In this document: one piece after another, positions 1 through 12,259 of the stretch
Numbering within the stretch: position 1 is the first letter of the stretch
How the letters are laid out: every line of letters begins with the position of its first letter
Notes under the pieces: model-generated
Told to the model about the DNA's origin: nothing
What the model saw: the letters and a program-made list of their open reading frames with translations, nothing else
The model's database searches: none
From: Melitaea cinxia
Taxonomy: Eukaryota; Arthropoda; Insecta; Lepidoptera; Nymphalidae
Reading direction: 5' to 3'
Assembly: GCF_905220565.1 (NCBI RefSeq)
Contig: NC_059401.1
Location: 16,054,766-16,118,765, forward strand
Length of the DNA: 64,000 nt
Program-made: the position numbers and the translations under genes

Positions 1-130
1 GTTGTTAAACTAATCGAAGTTTGATGTAGAAGTGACGTCGGTGAAGCCCGAACAGCAAAAGACGAAAGTAAGTAATATGAACTTTAAATAATATAAAATA
101 GTAAGAAATGTTTACTACCAGGCATTTTGC

Positions 131-185
131 TCCACCCTGTAATATCCTACTGCTGGGCATTGGCCCCTTTCCTCGCAAGCATCAG
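131..185 (-). repeat. B-family SINE tail fragment
   Basis: It resembles the reverse complement of the 3' end of the full-length SINE at 57161-57470: the core CACTGCTGGGCATAGGCC is recognisable with a few substitutions. Only the last ~55 bp remain and no head or target duplication is visible. Confidence 0.55.
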
Positions 186-190
186 GTCTA

Positions 191-226
191 TCTATTTTAG
201 TAGAGTAAATACTCTACTAAAATAGA
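191..226. repeat. perfect 17-bp inverted repeat
   Basis: Left arm TCTATTTTAGTAGAGTA is followed by a 2-nt spacer and its exact reverse complement. It could extrude as a cruciform or be the remnant of a small foldback element. Nothing around it is genic. Confidence 0.85.
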
Positions 227-520
227 GAAAATGTTTTTTTAACTTGTGTTTTAGAAACCTTATAAGTAACTAACTGATTTAATTTTTTCATATTGGAAAT
301 CAACGACTAACTAATAATAAATGGCAATAGTAACTAAAACGTTTTTATAACTGATCTTAAAAACCAATTGTATAATTATATATATTAGGATTACGATATG
401 GGCTCAAAGCTATTTTGTTTCAATTATATCATCTATTTATACGAAAGTCAAGAATAGAGTTTATTGTTTTTGTATGATGTCGGTTTTGTGGTTAAAATTT
501 CTTTATTTATTTATTAATGA

Positions 521-760
521 CTAGCCCGTTGGCGCAGTTTGTAGTGACCATGCTTTCTGCTCCGAGGGTTGTGGGTTCGATTCCCACCGCGAGTCTGGGT
601 GTAATATAAATATTTATTTATATATTTATATATGTATTATTTATAAGTATGTTTATCGAAAAAAAAATATGTAGCTATATAACAGTCGGCTGTTACCTAT
701 AACACAAGCATTAAGTTGCTTACTTTAGGAACAGACGACCGTGTGTGTATTGTGTAAATA
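521..760 (+). repeat. D-family tRNA-headed SINE
   Basis: The 5' head carries a pol III A-box-like TTGGCGCAGTTTG and a perfect B box GGTTCGATTCC about 50 nt later. A non-tRNA body follows, holding the block ACAGTCGGCTGTTACC and ending near TGTGTGTATTGTGT. The copy at 13077-13300 has the same order of blocks, so this is a dispersed family rather than a tRNA gene. Confidence 0.8.
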
Positions 761-826
761 TTTATTTATTTATTATTTATTTATTAATTTATTTATTTAT
801 GCATAAATAAATAAATAAATAAATTA
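757..826. repeat. (TTTA)n tail with palindrome
   Basis: A run of TTTA-type repeats follows the SINE body and then turns into its own reverse complement (AAATAAATAAAT) around a central ATGCAT, giving an AT-only inverted repeat. It is plausibly the SINE's simple-repeat tail that later expanded and inverted. Confidence 0.7.
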
Positions 827-2435
827 ACGGAGGCAAGATTCCTTAATTTTGGTCTAAATGTTTTTTTTTGCTAATTACTCCATTATATATATAAATTTAT
901 CGACCCCGATTTTCATTACGAATTATTGTCACTCTTGATAGAAAAATTATCCATCAAAAAGCTGTAGGAGTAAAGCGTCGATTTAAGTTTTATCCTTTCA
1001 ATGAAACATAAAATAATCACTTCTCCTGATTTACTACAAAAGAGAAAATGAATTTTTACGGATATTACAATGTTCGGTTTGGTTCGATATATTTTTTCTT
1101 CAAAATTGTCCCGAAGTTAACAACGCGAAGCTTGGTGCCCTCAGTCGAAATGCCACGTATGAACCACAGTGTATCGCGGCTTCATTAATAGATATAATTG
1201 ATGGCGCGACTGTTGGATACAATACTGTAAAGGTCGGTTTCAGTTCATAATTATTATGGAGACTCTTAAATGAAATTACATCTATTTCAGAATCAATTAC
1301 ATAATAGACTGCTATGTGGCAAAATAACTGCGGTCGTTACGTAGCCTTACATGTAAATGTTACTTTGTAAATTATTGAAAATAATTCTATATATTATATA
1401 AAAATATGTTAATTAATAAACACGCTAATTGAAAGCTAATTAAAGAAAATAATTAAAACTTAAAAGAAAAGAAACATTTCAACAAAGTTCTTTTAAAAAT
1501 CATAATCAAAGAGAACAAGGAATCGTTTGTGACGACCGACATTTCTTTTTATAAAAATGAATTTATTCCTATTGTAATTTTATTGTTAGGAGATTGTCAC
1601 ACCGAATGCTATGCGCGGAACGATGCTGTAAACTTATATAGATAATTGTACTTTGATCATGAGAAACGAAATTTATATGAAGCTATCTTTTTAAAATAGT
1701 ACGAGTATGACAACATTCCCGATTGGCCGTCAGTGTAAATAAGCTATTTCTAAATATATTCTTTCTGTACGAAATTTTGTTTCTGCTGTGTGTGTAAGTA
1801 TGTTTGTATGTATATACATTTGAAAAGTAAATGAGAAATTATAGAGAGAGAGAGAGTATACGGTCATAATATTTAATATTTCTATAAATGTAAGTTTTTA
1901 TAATTATTCAAATCGGAAGGGGGGTGGCAATAGAGCAATTCGAGTTACGCTTTAAAAACCTGAATCACTTACAATCAAAACAATGGTATTAAAATGCACA
2001 GAAACAACTAAAACGTACAAAAGTAAATTATTACACCGCTTTGTCTCCAACAAGCCTCAAACTTTTAATTGTTTACAATAAAAACTTTTGTTATCATATA
2101 CGACCAGTGTTTTTCCTGTTTCGTTTAACATTCGTTCTCAACATTGTGAATAGAATTTACGTTTTTTAATTTGAAATATTTTTATGTTGAAAAGAGGTTT
2201 GCCTGAACTCGTAATAATATTAGTGTATGTGATTTATTGTTTTTTTTTCTAATTTTAAAATGAGAAAAGTTTATAAAAATAGAATTAAAATTTTTGTTGT
2301 ACATATTGGATTTTTTTTTAAATTACATTAAAGATTCATTAATTACTATTACATCAGAAAACTGATTAATGTTAGAATACACTTGAGTTTATTTTTCGGA
2401 AGCTTGTGAATAATAATAAACTAATAATCATCACT
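827..2435. other. AT-rich unique DNA, no gene seen
   Basis: I see no coding stretch or repeat copy here. There is a short (GA)6 run near 1844-1856 and several T-runs. Confidence 0.6.
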
Positions 2436-2812
2436 TCATCATCATCATCACTTCATTATCATTATCATCATCACTTCAGACTATCGCAGTCCACAGATGG
2501 CCTGGACATAGGCCTCAACAAGCTCGCGTTAAAAATGGCGTGTTCTTATGTGTTTTGCCCATAGTCACCATGCTGGGCAGGCGGGTTGATGATCGCCGGG
2601 CTGGCTTTGTTGCACCGAAGACGCCGCTGCCCGTCTTTGGCCTGTGTATTTCAAAGTTGGCAGTTGGATGGTTATCCCGCCATCGGTCGGCTTTTTAAGT
2701 TTCCTAGGTGATAGTGGAACTTTGTTATCTCTTAGTCGCCTCTTACGGCACCCACAGAATGAGGCTGGTGGAAGAGGGGTGGCTATATTCTTACTGCCGT
2801 AACCACACAGCA
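2436..2812 (-). repeat. A-family retroposon, near full length
   Basis: On the plus strand it runs from an interrupted CAT/ATC microsatellite through CTGGACATAGGCCTC and TGGGCAGGCGGGTTG to the conserved end GTAACCACACAGCA. The sense strand is taken as minus, because the truncated copies elsewhere always keep the ATG-repeat end, which is therefore the 3' tail. An 82-codon frame stays open on the minus strand (2565-2813), with the segment CRKRRLRDNKVPLSPR shared with the copy at 31447-31789. Confidence 0.8.
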
Positions 2813-3280
2813 ATGATGAATAAATATACTATCTAAATTTACGAATGGACATCCTAGTTAGGTGGTATTAAGAGTAGCTCTATACCAGCGTAGCTTAGTA
2901 ACAGCCATTATCCACGATATTTGTTTAGATAATCTGTCCTCACTGTTAAGATCTGCCGACGCTGCAATTCTTGGTAAAAATTCTTACGTTTAGTGTTCTT
3001 CCATACACGAAAATTAACCAAATAATGTCATTGTTAGAAAGCCTAACCTAAACCGGGGACGTTGATAGCGATCGGGTAGCAGTCATTAAACAATCAATGA
3101 CGCGATCTAATCGGACCGGGGTTCGATATCGGTTATAGAGTCCCGCAGTCGGGTTAACTTTGATATTTCATTATTAATTTAACAGCTTTTGTAATTATGA
3201 TATTGTAAATTGTCGTTTGATGAATTTAATACAACAATATGATGTTTTTTCTTGGTTTCGTTTAATAATCTATGTATCTT
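2813..3280. other. unique DNA with a lone B-box-like site
   Basis: No gene is seen. Around 3117-3133 there is GGGGTTCGATATCGG, a 9 of 11 match to a pol III B box, preceded by a tRNA-like stretch; it may be an eroded SINE head. Confidence 0.4.
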
Positions 3281-3563
3281 CTACTGGGAGACAGCTGGAT
3301 ATATCCTGCCAAAATCTGGAGCAGCTCGCCTGAGGAAGAACCTCAACCTTACAGTAGATCACAGCTAAATAACTCTGCTCAAGCAGCTTTGTCTTACTGT
3401 GGTGAGTAAGGTGGCCAGAGCTCCTGGGTAGGGTCGGGGTAGGGTCGGCAACGCGCTTGCGATGCTTCTGGTGTTGCAGTTGTCTATACGCTACGGTATC
3501 CGTTAGCCATCAGGTGAGCCGTACGCTTGTTACCGGACCTAGTCGTATAGTAAAAAAAAAAAA
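3281..3563 (+). repeat. C-family retroposon, diverged
   Basis: It matches the other C copies through GATCACAGCTAAATAA, GGTCGGCAACGCGCTTGCGA, CTTCTGGTGTTGCAG and CATCAGGTGAGCCGTACGCT, and ends in an A-run, which sets the sense strand. There is no tRNA-like head. The 5' end is poorly conserved. Confidence 0.8.
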
Positions 3564-4480
3564 CTTAATACAATAAAACAAGTCAAATTATTTTTGTTTA
3601 TCATTTGTTGTTTGCATTGTCATGTATCCGTTTTTGTTAGTTTTCATTGTGAAGATTTTACAAATATCTGTATAAATATAGTGTTTTGTAATGAAAGCAG
3701 AAATTCGTATAGATTATATGCAACGTACTATGACGTACAGCTTACAGTTATATAATTTTTCTGGAGGTTCGTTCTGAACTTCGAAACGGCTTGATTAACT
3801 TTTTTTGTTAAATATATATTCTAAATGGAATCCGGCACTGTATTCAAATTATAGATATTTCTCTTCAAGAAAAAATAAATAAATATGAATATGAATCTTA
3901 AAACAAAAAAGTAAGAGTTTTAAGTAAACACGCCAGAATGAAAGCGAAATAATGTTAGCGTAACGTTAAAGTTAAAACGTAACTTTAATGTATCGATAGG
4001 TTAATACTTCGTCGAAATGTCAAATATTCTTGGAAATGTCGCAAATTTATTAACAACGATGAATTGAAACTAACCGAAAACATGAAATTTATTGCTTTAA
4101 AGTAACATTAAAATCCCACAAAAGAGTTTACATTAGTTAGTAAATAAATATTAAGTAGGTTTTAAAAAGTCTTCGAAAATCGAAGCATATTTAGTGCTTG
4201 GCTATAGAAGTGACAAAGATTTGGTTTTAACAGCGCTATTTATAATAATAATAATGCTTTATTCATAAAAATATATTTATTTATTGAATATGATATACAA
4301 AATATAATACCGTCTTAATAATAAATCAAACTATCCCTAATTATATTCATATGCACGAGTTTGTGTACATATGATCGGCAAAGAAATATATTTTTAACAT
4401 TCGGGCAAACTTTTAGCTTAAACATATTTGAATATTTTTAATTTTTTCTTGATTTTGTGTCCGTGCTGTGTGTTTCTTCC
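3564..4480. other. AT-rich unique DNA, no gene seen
   Basis: I see no coding signal or recognised repeat here. Confidence 0.5.
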
Positions 4481-4549
4481 CAAGGTAGTAGTGGAACTGT
4501 GTTATCCCTTAGTCGCCTCTTACGACACCCATGGGAAGAGAGGGGGTAT
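4481..4549 (-). repeat. A-family fragment
   Basis: It contains the family block TTAGTCGCCTCTTACGACAC and GGGAAGAGAGGGG, the 5' part of the element in sense orientation. It abuts a G repeat. Confidence 0.65.
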
Positions 4550-4551
4550 AT

Positions 4552-4648
4552 AATAAATGGTTATATTTATCATAAGCAGACGCTTGTATATTTTTAAGGT
4601 AAGTATCATAAACCTGTGTAAGATAACCGTATGGTAGCCATGTTTTTT
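4552..4648. repeat. G repeat, copy 1
   Basis: About 95 bp matching 23442-23536 nearly base for base, including GGTTATATTTATCATAAG and GTAAGTATCATAAACCTGTG. The family is unknown to me. It lies between two A-family fragments. Confidence 0.7.
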
Positions 4649-4654
4649 TTGAAA

Positions 4655-4740
4655 TCCCCTTATCCCTTAGTCCCCTGTTATGACACCTACGGGAAGAGAG
4701 GGGCTGGCTATATTCTTTGATGCCTTAACCACACAGCACA
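4655..4740 (-). repeat. A-family fragment, second piece
   Basis: It repeats the TTATCCCTTAGTC block already present in the fragment at 4481-4549 and continues to the family end CCACACAGCA. Because the two pieces overlap in family coordinates they are two copies, or a local duplication, not one split copy. Confidence 0.6.
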
Positions 4741-5817
4741 ACTAATACCGCTAGTTACAGCAGTAACTACAACATTAACTACTGTGCTAACGCTAGCCTA
4801 GCTAGTTTTTTTGGTAGCTAAGCAGAAAATACTGATACAGTTTATTTGTATCAATTCTGAAAATAAAGTTTAATATAACCTATTTATAAATTCAACGCTT
4901 TAAGCATAATCGAAATACAAATAAGCCATTTCGACGTTTCAAATTCAAATCGTTTATATCCCAGACGTAAGTCCATGCATGTATGCATGTAATATCTAAG
5001 TGACGTAAACAAAACACTCCGTCAACGTTATTCCTATAAACAATTCACTAAGTAGCCATATAATCTGTACAGAAAGTTCGAGATTTAATAAATCTTACGA
5101 TATAAGATTTATGGTTCGAATATCTGATGCCTTACAAAGTCTTAAAACTTGATCTGCCCGACATTAGGTTATTAAACTCCTCGTCAAGACTTCAGCTTAC
5201 AACATCGTGACGTCTCTGTAACATTCTAGATTTATCGATGCCATTAACATGGAAATAATAATTTTACACTTTATCGTCAATAAAACCGTTTGATATCTTC
5301 CATTTTGATAAATAATTCAATTTCGAACGTTATTATTGCTTTCATGTACAGTATTGATATAGGGTAAACAAGGTCATTGACATTAGCCTTTTATTTTTGA
5401 TGTCATTTCGTATCTTTGGTTAGCTGTTGAAGAAAGTGTGTAAATTTTGTTCTTTAGAAATTAATAATTCATTAATCTATGTTTCATAAATATACAAAGC
5501 TTCTATTCCAACGTATTTAAATTAAAGTTTGAATTAAAAAACTTTTGATGTAAATAACAATATCGTCTAATTAGTTTGAGTTGAAGCTATAAAATAGTTC
5601 ATTAATATCAGCTTGATTTCGACGAACTATACGAACTATTTCATTTAATTATTGATGTACACATATTTGACATTCTAACTCCGACCGCGACTTCGCCATT
5701 GAAAATGAACGAAATTTAATTTAGCAATGTATCAGACTAATAAAATTCCTACCGTATTTACATTAAATATGAAATAAATGAACTAAACTGTTTTAATTAT
5801 CTCAGTTGTTAACAACT
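4741..5817. other. AT-rich unique DNA, no gene seen
   Basis: I see only short inverted repeats such as CATGCATGTATGCATG near 4976-4991 and no coding signal. Confidence 0.5.
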
Positions 5818-6003
5818 AAGGTAGGGCACAGCAGGAAAATTCCTGCTCAAAATATGGAGTAGCCCGACTGGGGTAAGTACCTCGACCTTACAGAAGACCA
5901 CAGCTAAATAATACTGCTCTCAAGCAGTATTGTGTTCCTGTTGATGAGTAAGGTGAGGCTTATGAGAGCCGTACACTTGTTTGCCGACTTAGTTGTATAA
6001 ATA
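5818..6003 (+). repeat. C-family retroposon with internal deletion
   Basis: The 5' end (GGTAGGGCACAGCAGGAAA) and the 3' end (GCCGTACACTTGTTTGCCGA) are intact, but the middle holding GGCAACGCGCTTGCGA is missing. Confidence 0.8.
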
Positions 6004-7595
6004 ATAACAACAATAATAATATTACATTTGAAATAGTTTCTAAATATTCCTTACAAACGAGCTTCAGTAAATGACACTCTACGAAAAAAGGTAAAAAAAA
6101 AACAGACGAAAAACATCAGACAAGCGAAGACGAACAAAAACTGCGAACATCTTCGTGAGTTGCAGAAATAACTCAGACGAATTAAGAAGTGGTGTTCCGT
6201 GAGACCACACCATCAGGCGCTGATGCCCATAATTTATTAACTCTTCATAAGTGCTAAAGGATGTATATTCATAAGTCCAGTGGAACGTGTGTTGGCTTGG
6301 CGTATAAATAATTCAGTGTATCGGGGTGCCGGGAACATTCCCAGCGAGGTTTCGATTGTAAGTCTTTTACTTGCGCGGGAAATAAAGTTAATAATAATGG
6401 TGAATGGGGAATTGCTCGGTATCATTTCGTCTGTCTATTCGGTTGTAACATAAAATAACATACACTTTGCTCAGACCGTAAAGTTGAATATAATTTTGTA
6501 TCATGGGAATAAAGAACGTGAACAATCTTTAAAAGAAATGGGGGAAAAGGTATTTTGGTTTATTTGATGATTTATTGCGTTTGTTAAAACGAAACTTTTG
6601 CATCGATAGTTTTCGATAACGATAACTGTTTGCTGTTTATGTATGACTGTGTTCTGATAGATTGAATTTTACCATATTTTTATTGCTTTTATAAACATTT
6701 TTATTATAGTGGGAAAAAATAATACATCTTTCTTCTAATTCACTAATACCAACATGTTTATTTTTGACATTCAGAATAACTTTGAAATATTAAAAAGTGT
6801 GCGTGTACTTATGTAAGCACGTAAGAAGTAATACTTCGTTGGTTAGCTAACTTCATGGTGCTAAATTCTTTTTCGTCGACTAGCTAACTTCAGGGTGTCA
6901 GTTTTTTATGTCAGTGTGCGCGCGCATCGCTAAAATTTACTCCATCGTTTTAACGCCCAAAAGAAGTATAACTTCAAAAAAGAACGTGTCATTTATTCGT
7001 TCCACGTAAGTGTCATTAGAAAAGTTTTCATTGTACATTAAAAATCCATAAAATGATCTCTAACTCAACTAAGGAGCATTAAGAACCCAACGAAATTGAA
7101 TTATAAATCTACCCTCAGTAAGTTATTTACGAGTGGATAACAAGCGTCCCAGTTGGGCCCAGCAAATAAAATTATAATTGGGACATAATATGTGGAACAC
7201 GGGATTATAGACTTACGACGGCAATGCAATGCTTTTTCACAAACCCTTTTCGGATACCCAAATTATCGAGCCTCTGAAATATGTATTATTACCCACTAGA
7301 ATGTGACCCTTCCATTCGTCAGAGTCAAGTCGAGTACTTTTACTGACATGGATGAGTATTGTTGAATTTTTTTTTTATATTTTCCGGTCATGTTTCACTG
7401 ATTTTAAGGTTTACGTTTTATACAAATAAATATAATAAGCAACGGATTCACAATAAATGGTACAAATTGAAATGAAAATATTAATGATATATTTTCAAGG
7501 CGGTTTGTAAAAGCAGAAGGTGTAATTTAAAAAGATACTGGTTATGTTTGTGCCTAAAACTGTATAGTTAGGGCGGAGATGTAAAAAGTAAATTT
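6004..7595. other. unique DNA; one GC-richer patch
   Basis: A GC-richer patch at about 6180-6430 has a TATAAATA box near 6303 and a GTAAGT near 6358, and the minus strand is open for 62 codons. The arrangement does not make a convincing gene. The rest is AT-rich. Confidence 0.35.
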
Positions 7596-8007
7596 ATGAA
7601 CAGATGCAAATCAAGAAATACAAAATTCTATGAACAAACAACGCCAGAAAGAGTGTTGAGAAGTATTAAATTTGTTGAGCTTACGTCGAAGCCCAGGACT
7701 ATGACAAAAGGTCCACATCCTCTGGGAATACTGAGAAATGCATTGTTGGAAAACAAACGAGTCGCTGGTAGTATCCGAAAGTTTTATATTTGAAGTTCGG
7801 ACTCGGTTTCGACAGGGTTATATTGTCGCGCTGGCCACCTCCAAGTTTTCCGCAGAACCGTCAACACTCGGTGTCACTTTTCCTTTAGAAGTTACTTTAA
7901 AATATTTACGACTAAAACTTTATCAGCGTAAGAAAATTTCGACGAGTGGAGTCCTACGGCAAATTTATAGTTTTCTGATAGAGAGCACAGGGAAGTTTGG
8001 TATATGA
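7596..8007 (+). other. unexplained open, GC-richer segment
   Basis: Two overlapping frames stay open here (65 and 89 codons, ATG to stop, offset by one base near 7738-7793), with base composition less AT-rich than the neighbours. I recognise no domain, signal peptide or splice signal that joins them. It may be a decayed coding exon, a non-coding RNA exon or a conserved regulatory block. No function is claimed. Confidence 0.25.
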
Positions 8008-9080
8008 GATACGTTATCTTTCTCCTCTGTCATTTTGTGATTTATTTGTATTTGAAATGATTTGAGATGTTTCCGGAGGCTAAGGTTTTCTTGTTTTGTT
8101 TTATCTCGAGTTCTTTTATTTTATCTTGTGCGGTATTTATTTTGATATATTATGTGAATTGTAGTTTTGATGATCATTGTGTTTCGTTTTTGTTTCAAGT
8201 GATCTTAAAGTAATTTTTATATTCTTTGTTTATGTGAATGAAAATGTTACGTAAAATAATTAGCTATCTAGAAGACTAGTGATCTAGATATGCTTCAGTT
8301 AACAAAAATAAAAAGTTTAGGTAGCAAAAAATCAATCAATAAAAAATACATCAAAACATTAGGTACATAACAAATTTAGGTAACGTGGCTAGTGCAACCT
8401 TACCAACCTTAACTTTATATAAAATTAGAGTACCTATACAAATTTTATAGAGTACAAAAATAGTATTATCATTGATAAGGATTTCTTATAAACAACCCCT
8501 GTCTAATAAATAAGATGTCGGTAACTGTATGGAATATTAGTGCATACGATTAGTTCGTTATCTGATTATTGCAAGTCGTCAAGTAGTAAGTTAGTATAGA
8601 TACTGTATATGCCCATCATACATGACTGTACATAAAACATCTTACATTTTTTTGAAAGTTACGGACGTTTTTAAGCCGGCTATGGTACCCCTCCGCAACG
8701 CGCCATAATTAACTTAGTTCCAATAATGACGTTATAAATTTTAATTACAAAGAAAAATATATCCATAATACTTGAACAACTTTCACGGTCTACAATGTTA
8801 CAATATTATTCAAATTATCAACTTTCATTTATGAAATAATTCGCCAAAATTCATGATCGATTGGCTTTTAACAAGCAAACTCCTGAAAGTTAAATTTGTG
8901 AAATATATGCAAAGCTTCGAATTGTATTTCATTATAAATTTTGTAACTATGTTTGCTTTCATAATTTAATTCAGTTTAAAAATTAATTTAAAATATTCTA
9001 TACAAAAATTTTGTTCTAACATACACGATTTATACACAAATACTATTTTTAAATATAAATGAGTACATACCTAGATTATT
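8008..9080. other. AT-rich unique DNA, no gene seen
   Basis: There is no coding signal and no repeat copy that I can match within the window. Confidence 0.5.
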
Positions 9081-9250
9081 TTGTGCAGTCCTTTTGGGTC
9101 TCCCCACCGTGCCTCGGAGAGCACGTTTTGCCGTCGGTCCCGGTTGTTATCGTGTACACCTGATAGCGATCTTTACTCATAGTAGGGATAATATCCGCCA
9201 ACCCGCATTGGAGCAGGGTGGTGGATTAAGCTCTCCTTTGCAGTTGGATA
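9081..9250 (+). repeat. B-family SINE body, head and tail missing
   Basis: Sense-strand blocks in order: TTGTGCAGTCC, CTCCCCACCGTGCCTCGGAG, CACCTGATAGCGATC, AACCCGCATTGGAGCAG. These correspond to the body of the full-length minus-strand copy at 57161-57470. It is longer in the middle than that copy, which lacks the GGAGCAG region, so the two differ by an internal deletion. Confidence 0.75.
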
Positions 9251-11640
9251 TGTAACGTAATTTTTTTGACATTTGTTAAGTGCGTGTATATTATGGCAAC
9301 ATAAATATTAATATTTCATTTCGTTTCAATACAGAATAAAACAAAACACTGTTTAAATTATATTCCAAATTTTCACTCCTCTAATATATCTTTACATAGC
9401 ATATGTGTACAATATGTATCATACTATTAAGATCTTGTATGACATTTGCAGGCAATAGGCGTATCATCCTGTCACCGTTTAACCGCAGCCTCCAATGAGA
9501 TAGTATGTCGTATGTACATATATAGCATCACGATATGCGGTTAGTCATACGGAAATATAATTATCTGGGTCGTCATAGTGATTGCTAGATAGCTATCGTT
9601 CCTGTATTACTTCAAATGTTAATATCTTTGTGTCCGTTTTGATGGTAGTTTGATTTTAAGAATATTTTTATTTATAATTTTGAAAGCAACATTGCATGAA
9701 TTTTTATTTTCAGTGATATCGTACTGTTTTATTTGATATAATTTAAATTACTATTATTTAATTTATATTAGGTTTTTTTTTTTTTTAACAACACTAAACT
9801 ACTGAAATAAAAAAATTTGAGAGATTATTTTTTGATTTTTATTCTTTGACACACAAAAAATAACGATCAGACGATTTTTGCTAAGTCTGTTTATAGAGCA
9901 AGGTTATAAAAAGTGCCGCTAGGGATCATAGCTGCATAGCTGTAATCGTAAACGTCAGCTGCTCGGGTTCTTGTATAATTATAGAGATAATCTCGCCTGT
10001 CATTCTGAAATAATTTCACCAGCTAAAACGGAATATCATTTATTGTTATTAATGTTGTTCAGAACTTTATTTGATTTAGCAAATACTCTTGGAATTGAAA
10101 GGCTGAAAGTTTTGACTTTGAATTTTAGCGGTAAATATTTACTAAATAAATACATTATCTGTTTCTAAATAGAAATTCTATTTTCATAGAATTACACTCA
10201 GAGATGGCTCTTATGTCTTGTTTGTAGTATAAATCCTGGAGATTTGTTTGTTTGTTCGCGCTTATCTTAGGAACTTATCAGATACAAAATATTGTATTGC
10301 GATAGCCCTTTTAAATGAGTGGTTTTATCAGCGTTTAATTTTTTTACGTCATTTGAATGAATAATTAAAAAAAAGAATTTCTCTTAGCAGATAAAAAAAC
10401 AAGTGTGCTAATATACGAAAATTAATTTTCTCTCTTTCTATCTTCACTAACTTATATCTCCCTCTCAACTTCCGTTCGCCTCGCCCTAACACACTTTTTA
10501 TAACGCTCTCGTTATACATTCACCAGCTTACTTCCCAAGTAAAACGTGCGTATATAAGTTTTACTTTAAAAAAAAGATCTTTTACAAGCTCTTTTTTAGG
10601 TACAGTAATATTTACTGTTCACGATTTCTGTAAATAAAATTAGTAATAAAATTAAATATCTCATCCTGGTTAGTATAATAGTGTATATCAACTAAAAATA
10701 ATTAAAATTACATATTGCTTCGCAAAAGAAATCTTTCTTACGAAATCCTCTAATAATAGGTCACTTAACACTATACGAACATGTGTATCCATGACACCTT
10801 TACAGACAATGAAACAAAAGAATGGCACTCGCCATCGGAAATGTGCGGTGACAACTAAATGGAAAACTACATTCTATAGGAAAGGACAGTCGATTTATTA
10901 ACGGAGCGCTCTCCGTGATCCTACGTGACGGGCCGCACATAAAACAAGTGTACGGATTTTATTATTAAAGGATTTAAAGGACTATGTCTCCACTCAATTG
11001 AATTTTCGCACACTGTACATTGCTTCATTTATCATATTTATTTTACTTTTAGCCCTTCAATCCTTTGAACTACTCAAAAAAATTTTTTTTTTTGCTTTTG
11101 TGGCAGTACTTCCAAATCCACCTCTGTTATATGTGCTTCATCGCTTGCTAGGCTAGGGCTTCCCTAAGCTACAGTGTCTACAATTATGGCATTAGCTCAG
11201 ATTTTAAACAGTTCTCATTTACTGGAAATCTTACAATTTTAGATTCTGTATAAATTTTAGGACTTATAAATCCATCCACGTTGCTTGTACTGACGCTCAC
11301 AAGGCTGGTCACAGTGTCATCGATTATTTGTTTCACAATGTGTTTCATTTACCGAAACTTTTTAAATTTTAGCTCTTAAGACGGCCTTGCTCAAAGAATC
11401 TTTTTTATGTCACTCTGTATTAATTTTAGCATTTCTAAATCAATAACCGTTGTCTGTGCTGTATCACTTATTAGGTTAGCATTATTTTGAGCCACTGTAC
11501 CATTAATTATAAGATTAATTCAAAACTATTTTAAGTAGTTAGATACAAAATGACAGTTACACTTACATTAATATTTTTCATTTGTCTAAGATTTTGTCTA
11601 AAAGTCGATACGTCTATCTTCCTGATTCGTGATGTGTTTG

Positions 11641-11641
<1 letters not shown>
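9251..11641. other. unique DNA, no gene seen
   Basis: Mostly AT-rich. A GC-richer patch at about 10790-10960 (with GTGACGGGCCGCACAT) stands out but has no long frame. A 65-codon frame at 9971-10168 shows nothing recognisable. Confidence 0.4.
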
Positions 11642-11694
<53 letters not shown>

Positions 11695-11700
11695 GTGTGT
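11642..11700. repeat. (TG)n microsatellite
   Basis: About 29 TG dinucleotides with a single GC interruption near 11690. It produces an apparent Cys/Val frame that is not a gene. Confidence 0.97.
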
Positions 11701-11963
11701 ATCTTCAAGCTAATATAATATTAATTAGGAACAAAACATTAAGTTAAATGATATTCTAACGACATCTTTATTTTTCTGTCGCGTGCCTTGTATCGTTACG
11801 AGTGTATTTATAAGTCGTATCATGATTATCGTTTTATAAACGCTAAGCTTAGAAATAAAATATGTATAACAAGATTACGGTACAAATAAAATGTTCAGTT
11901 ACTGAAGAGCATTAGTATTTTTTTGTATTAGATGTAGTTTTAGTTACGCTTTTAAACTATTTC

Positions 11964-12259
11964 AACTGAGGTAGGGCACAGCAGGAAATTTCCTCCTCAA
12001 AATATGGAGCAGCCTGACTTGGGTAGTACCTCGACCTCACAGAAGATCACAGCTAAATAATACTGTTCAAGCAGTATTGTGTTCCTGTTGGTGAGTAAGG
12101 TGACCAGAGCTCATGGAATGGGAGGGGTGGGGGTATTGGGCATTGGGTCGGCAACGCGCTAGTGATGCTTCTGGTGTTGCAGGCGTCTATAAGCTACGGT
12201 AATCGCTTACCATCAGGTGATCCGTACGATTGTTTGCCAAACTAGTTATGAAAAAAAAA
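11964..12259 (+). repeat. C-family retroposon, full length
   Basis: It runs from AACTGAGGTAGGGCACAGCA to the A-run after CCAAACTAGTTATG. This is one of the most complete copies and defines the family length at about 290 bp. There are no pol III boxes and no coding frame. Confidence 0.85.

Noticed and set aside
521..592. Possible tRNA gene at the D SINE head
   Set aside because: The A and B boxes are present, but no acceptor stem can be formed and the same head occurs with a common non-tRNA body elsewhere.
6180..6430. TATA-driven first exon with GTAAGT at 6358
   Set aside because: TATAAATA lies ~34 bp before a weak initiator, which would leave an exon of only ~20 bp; no coding support.
11550..11747. 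65-codon frame with a long Cys-Val run
   Set aside because: It is the translation of the TG microsatellite.
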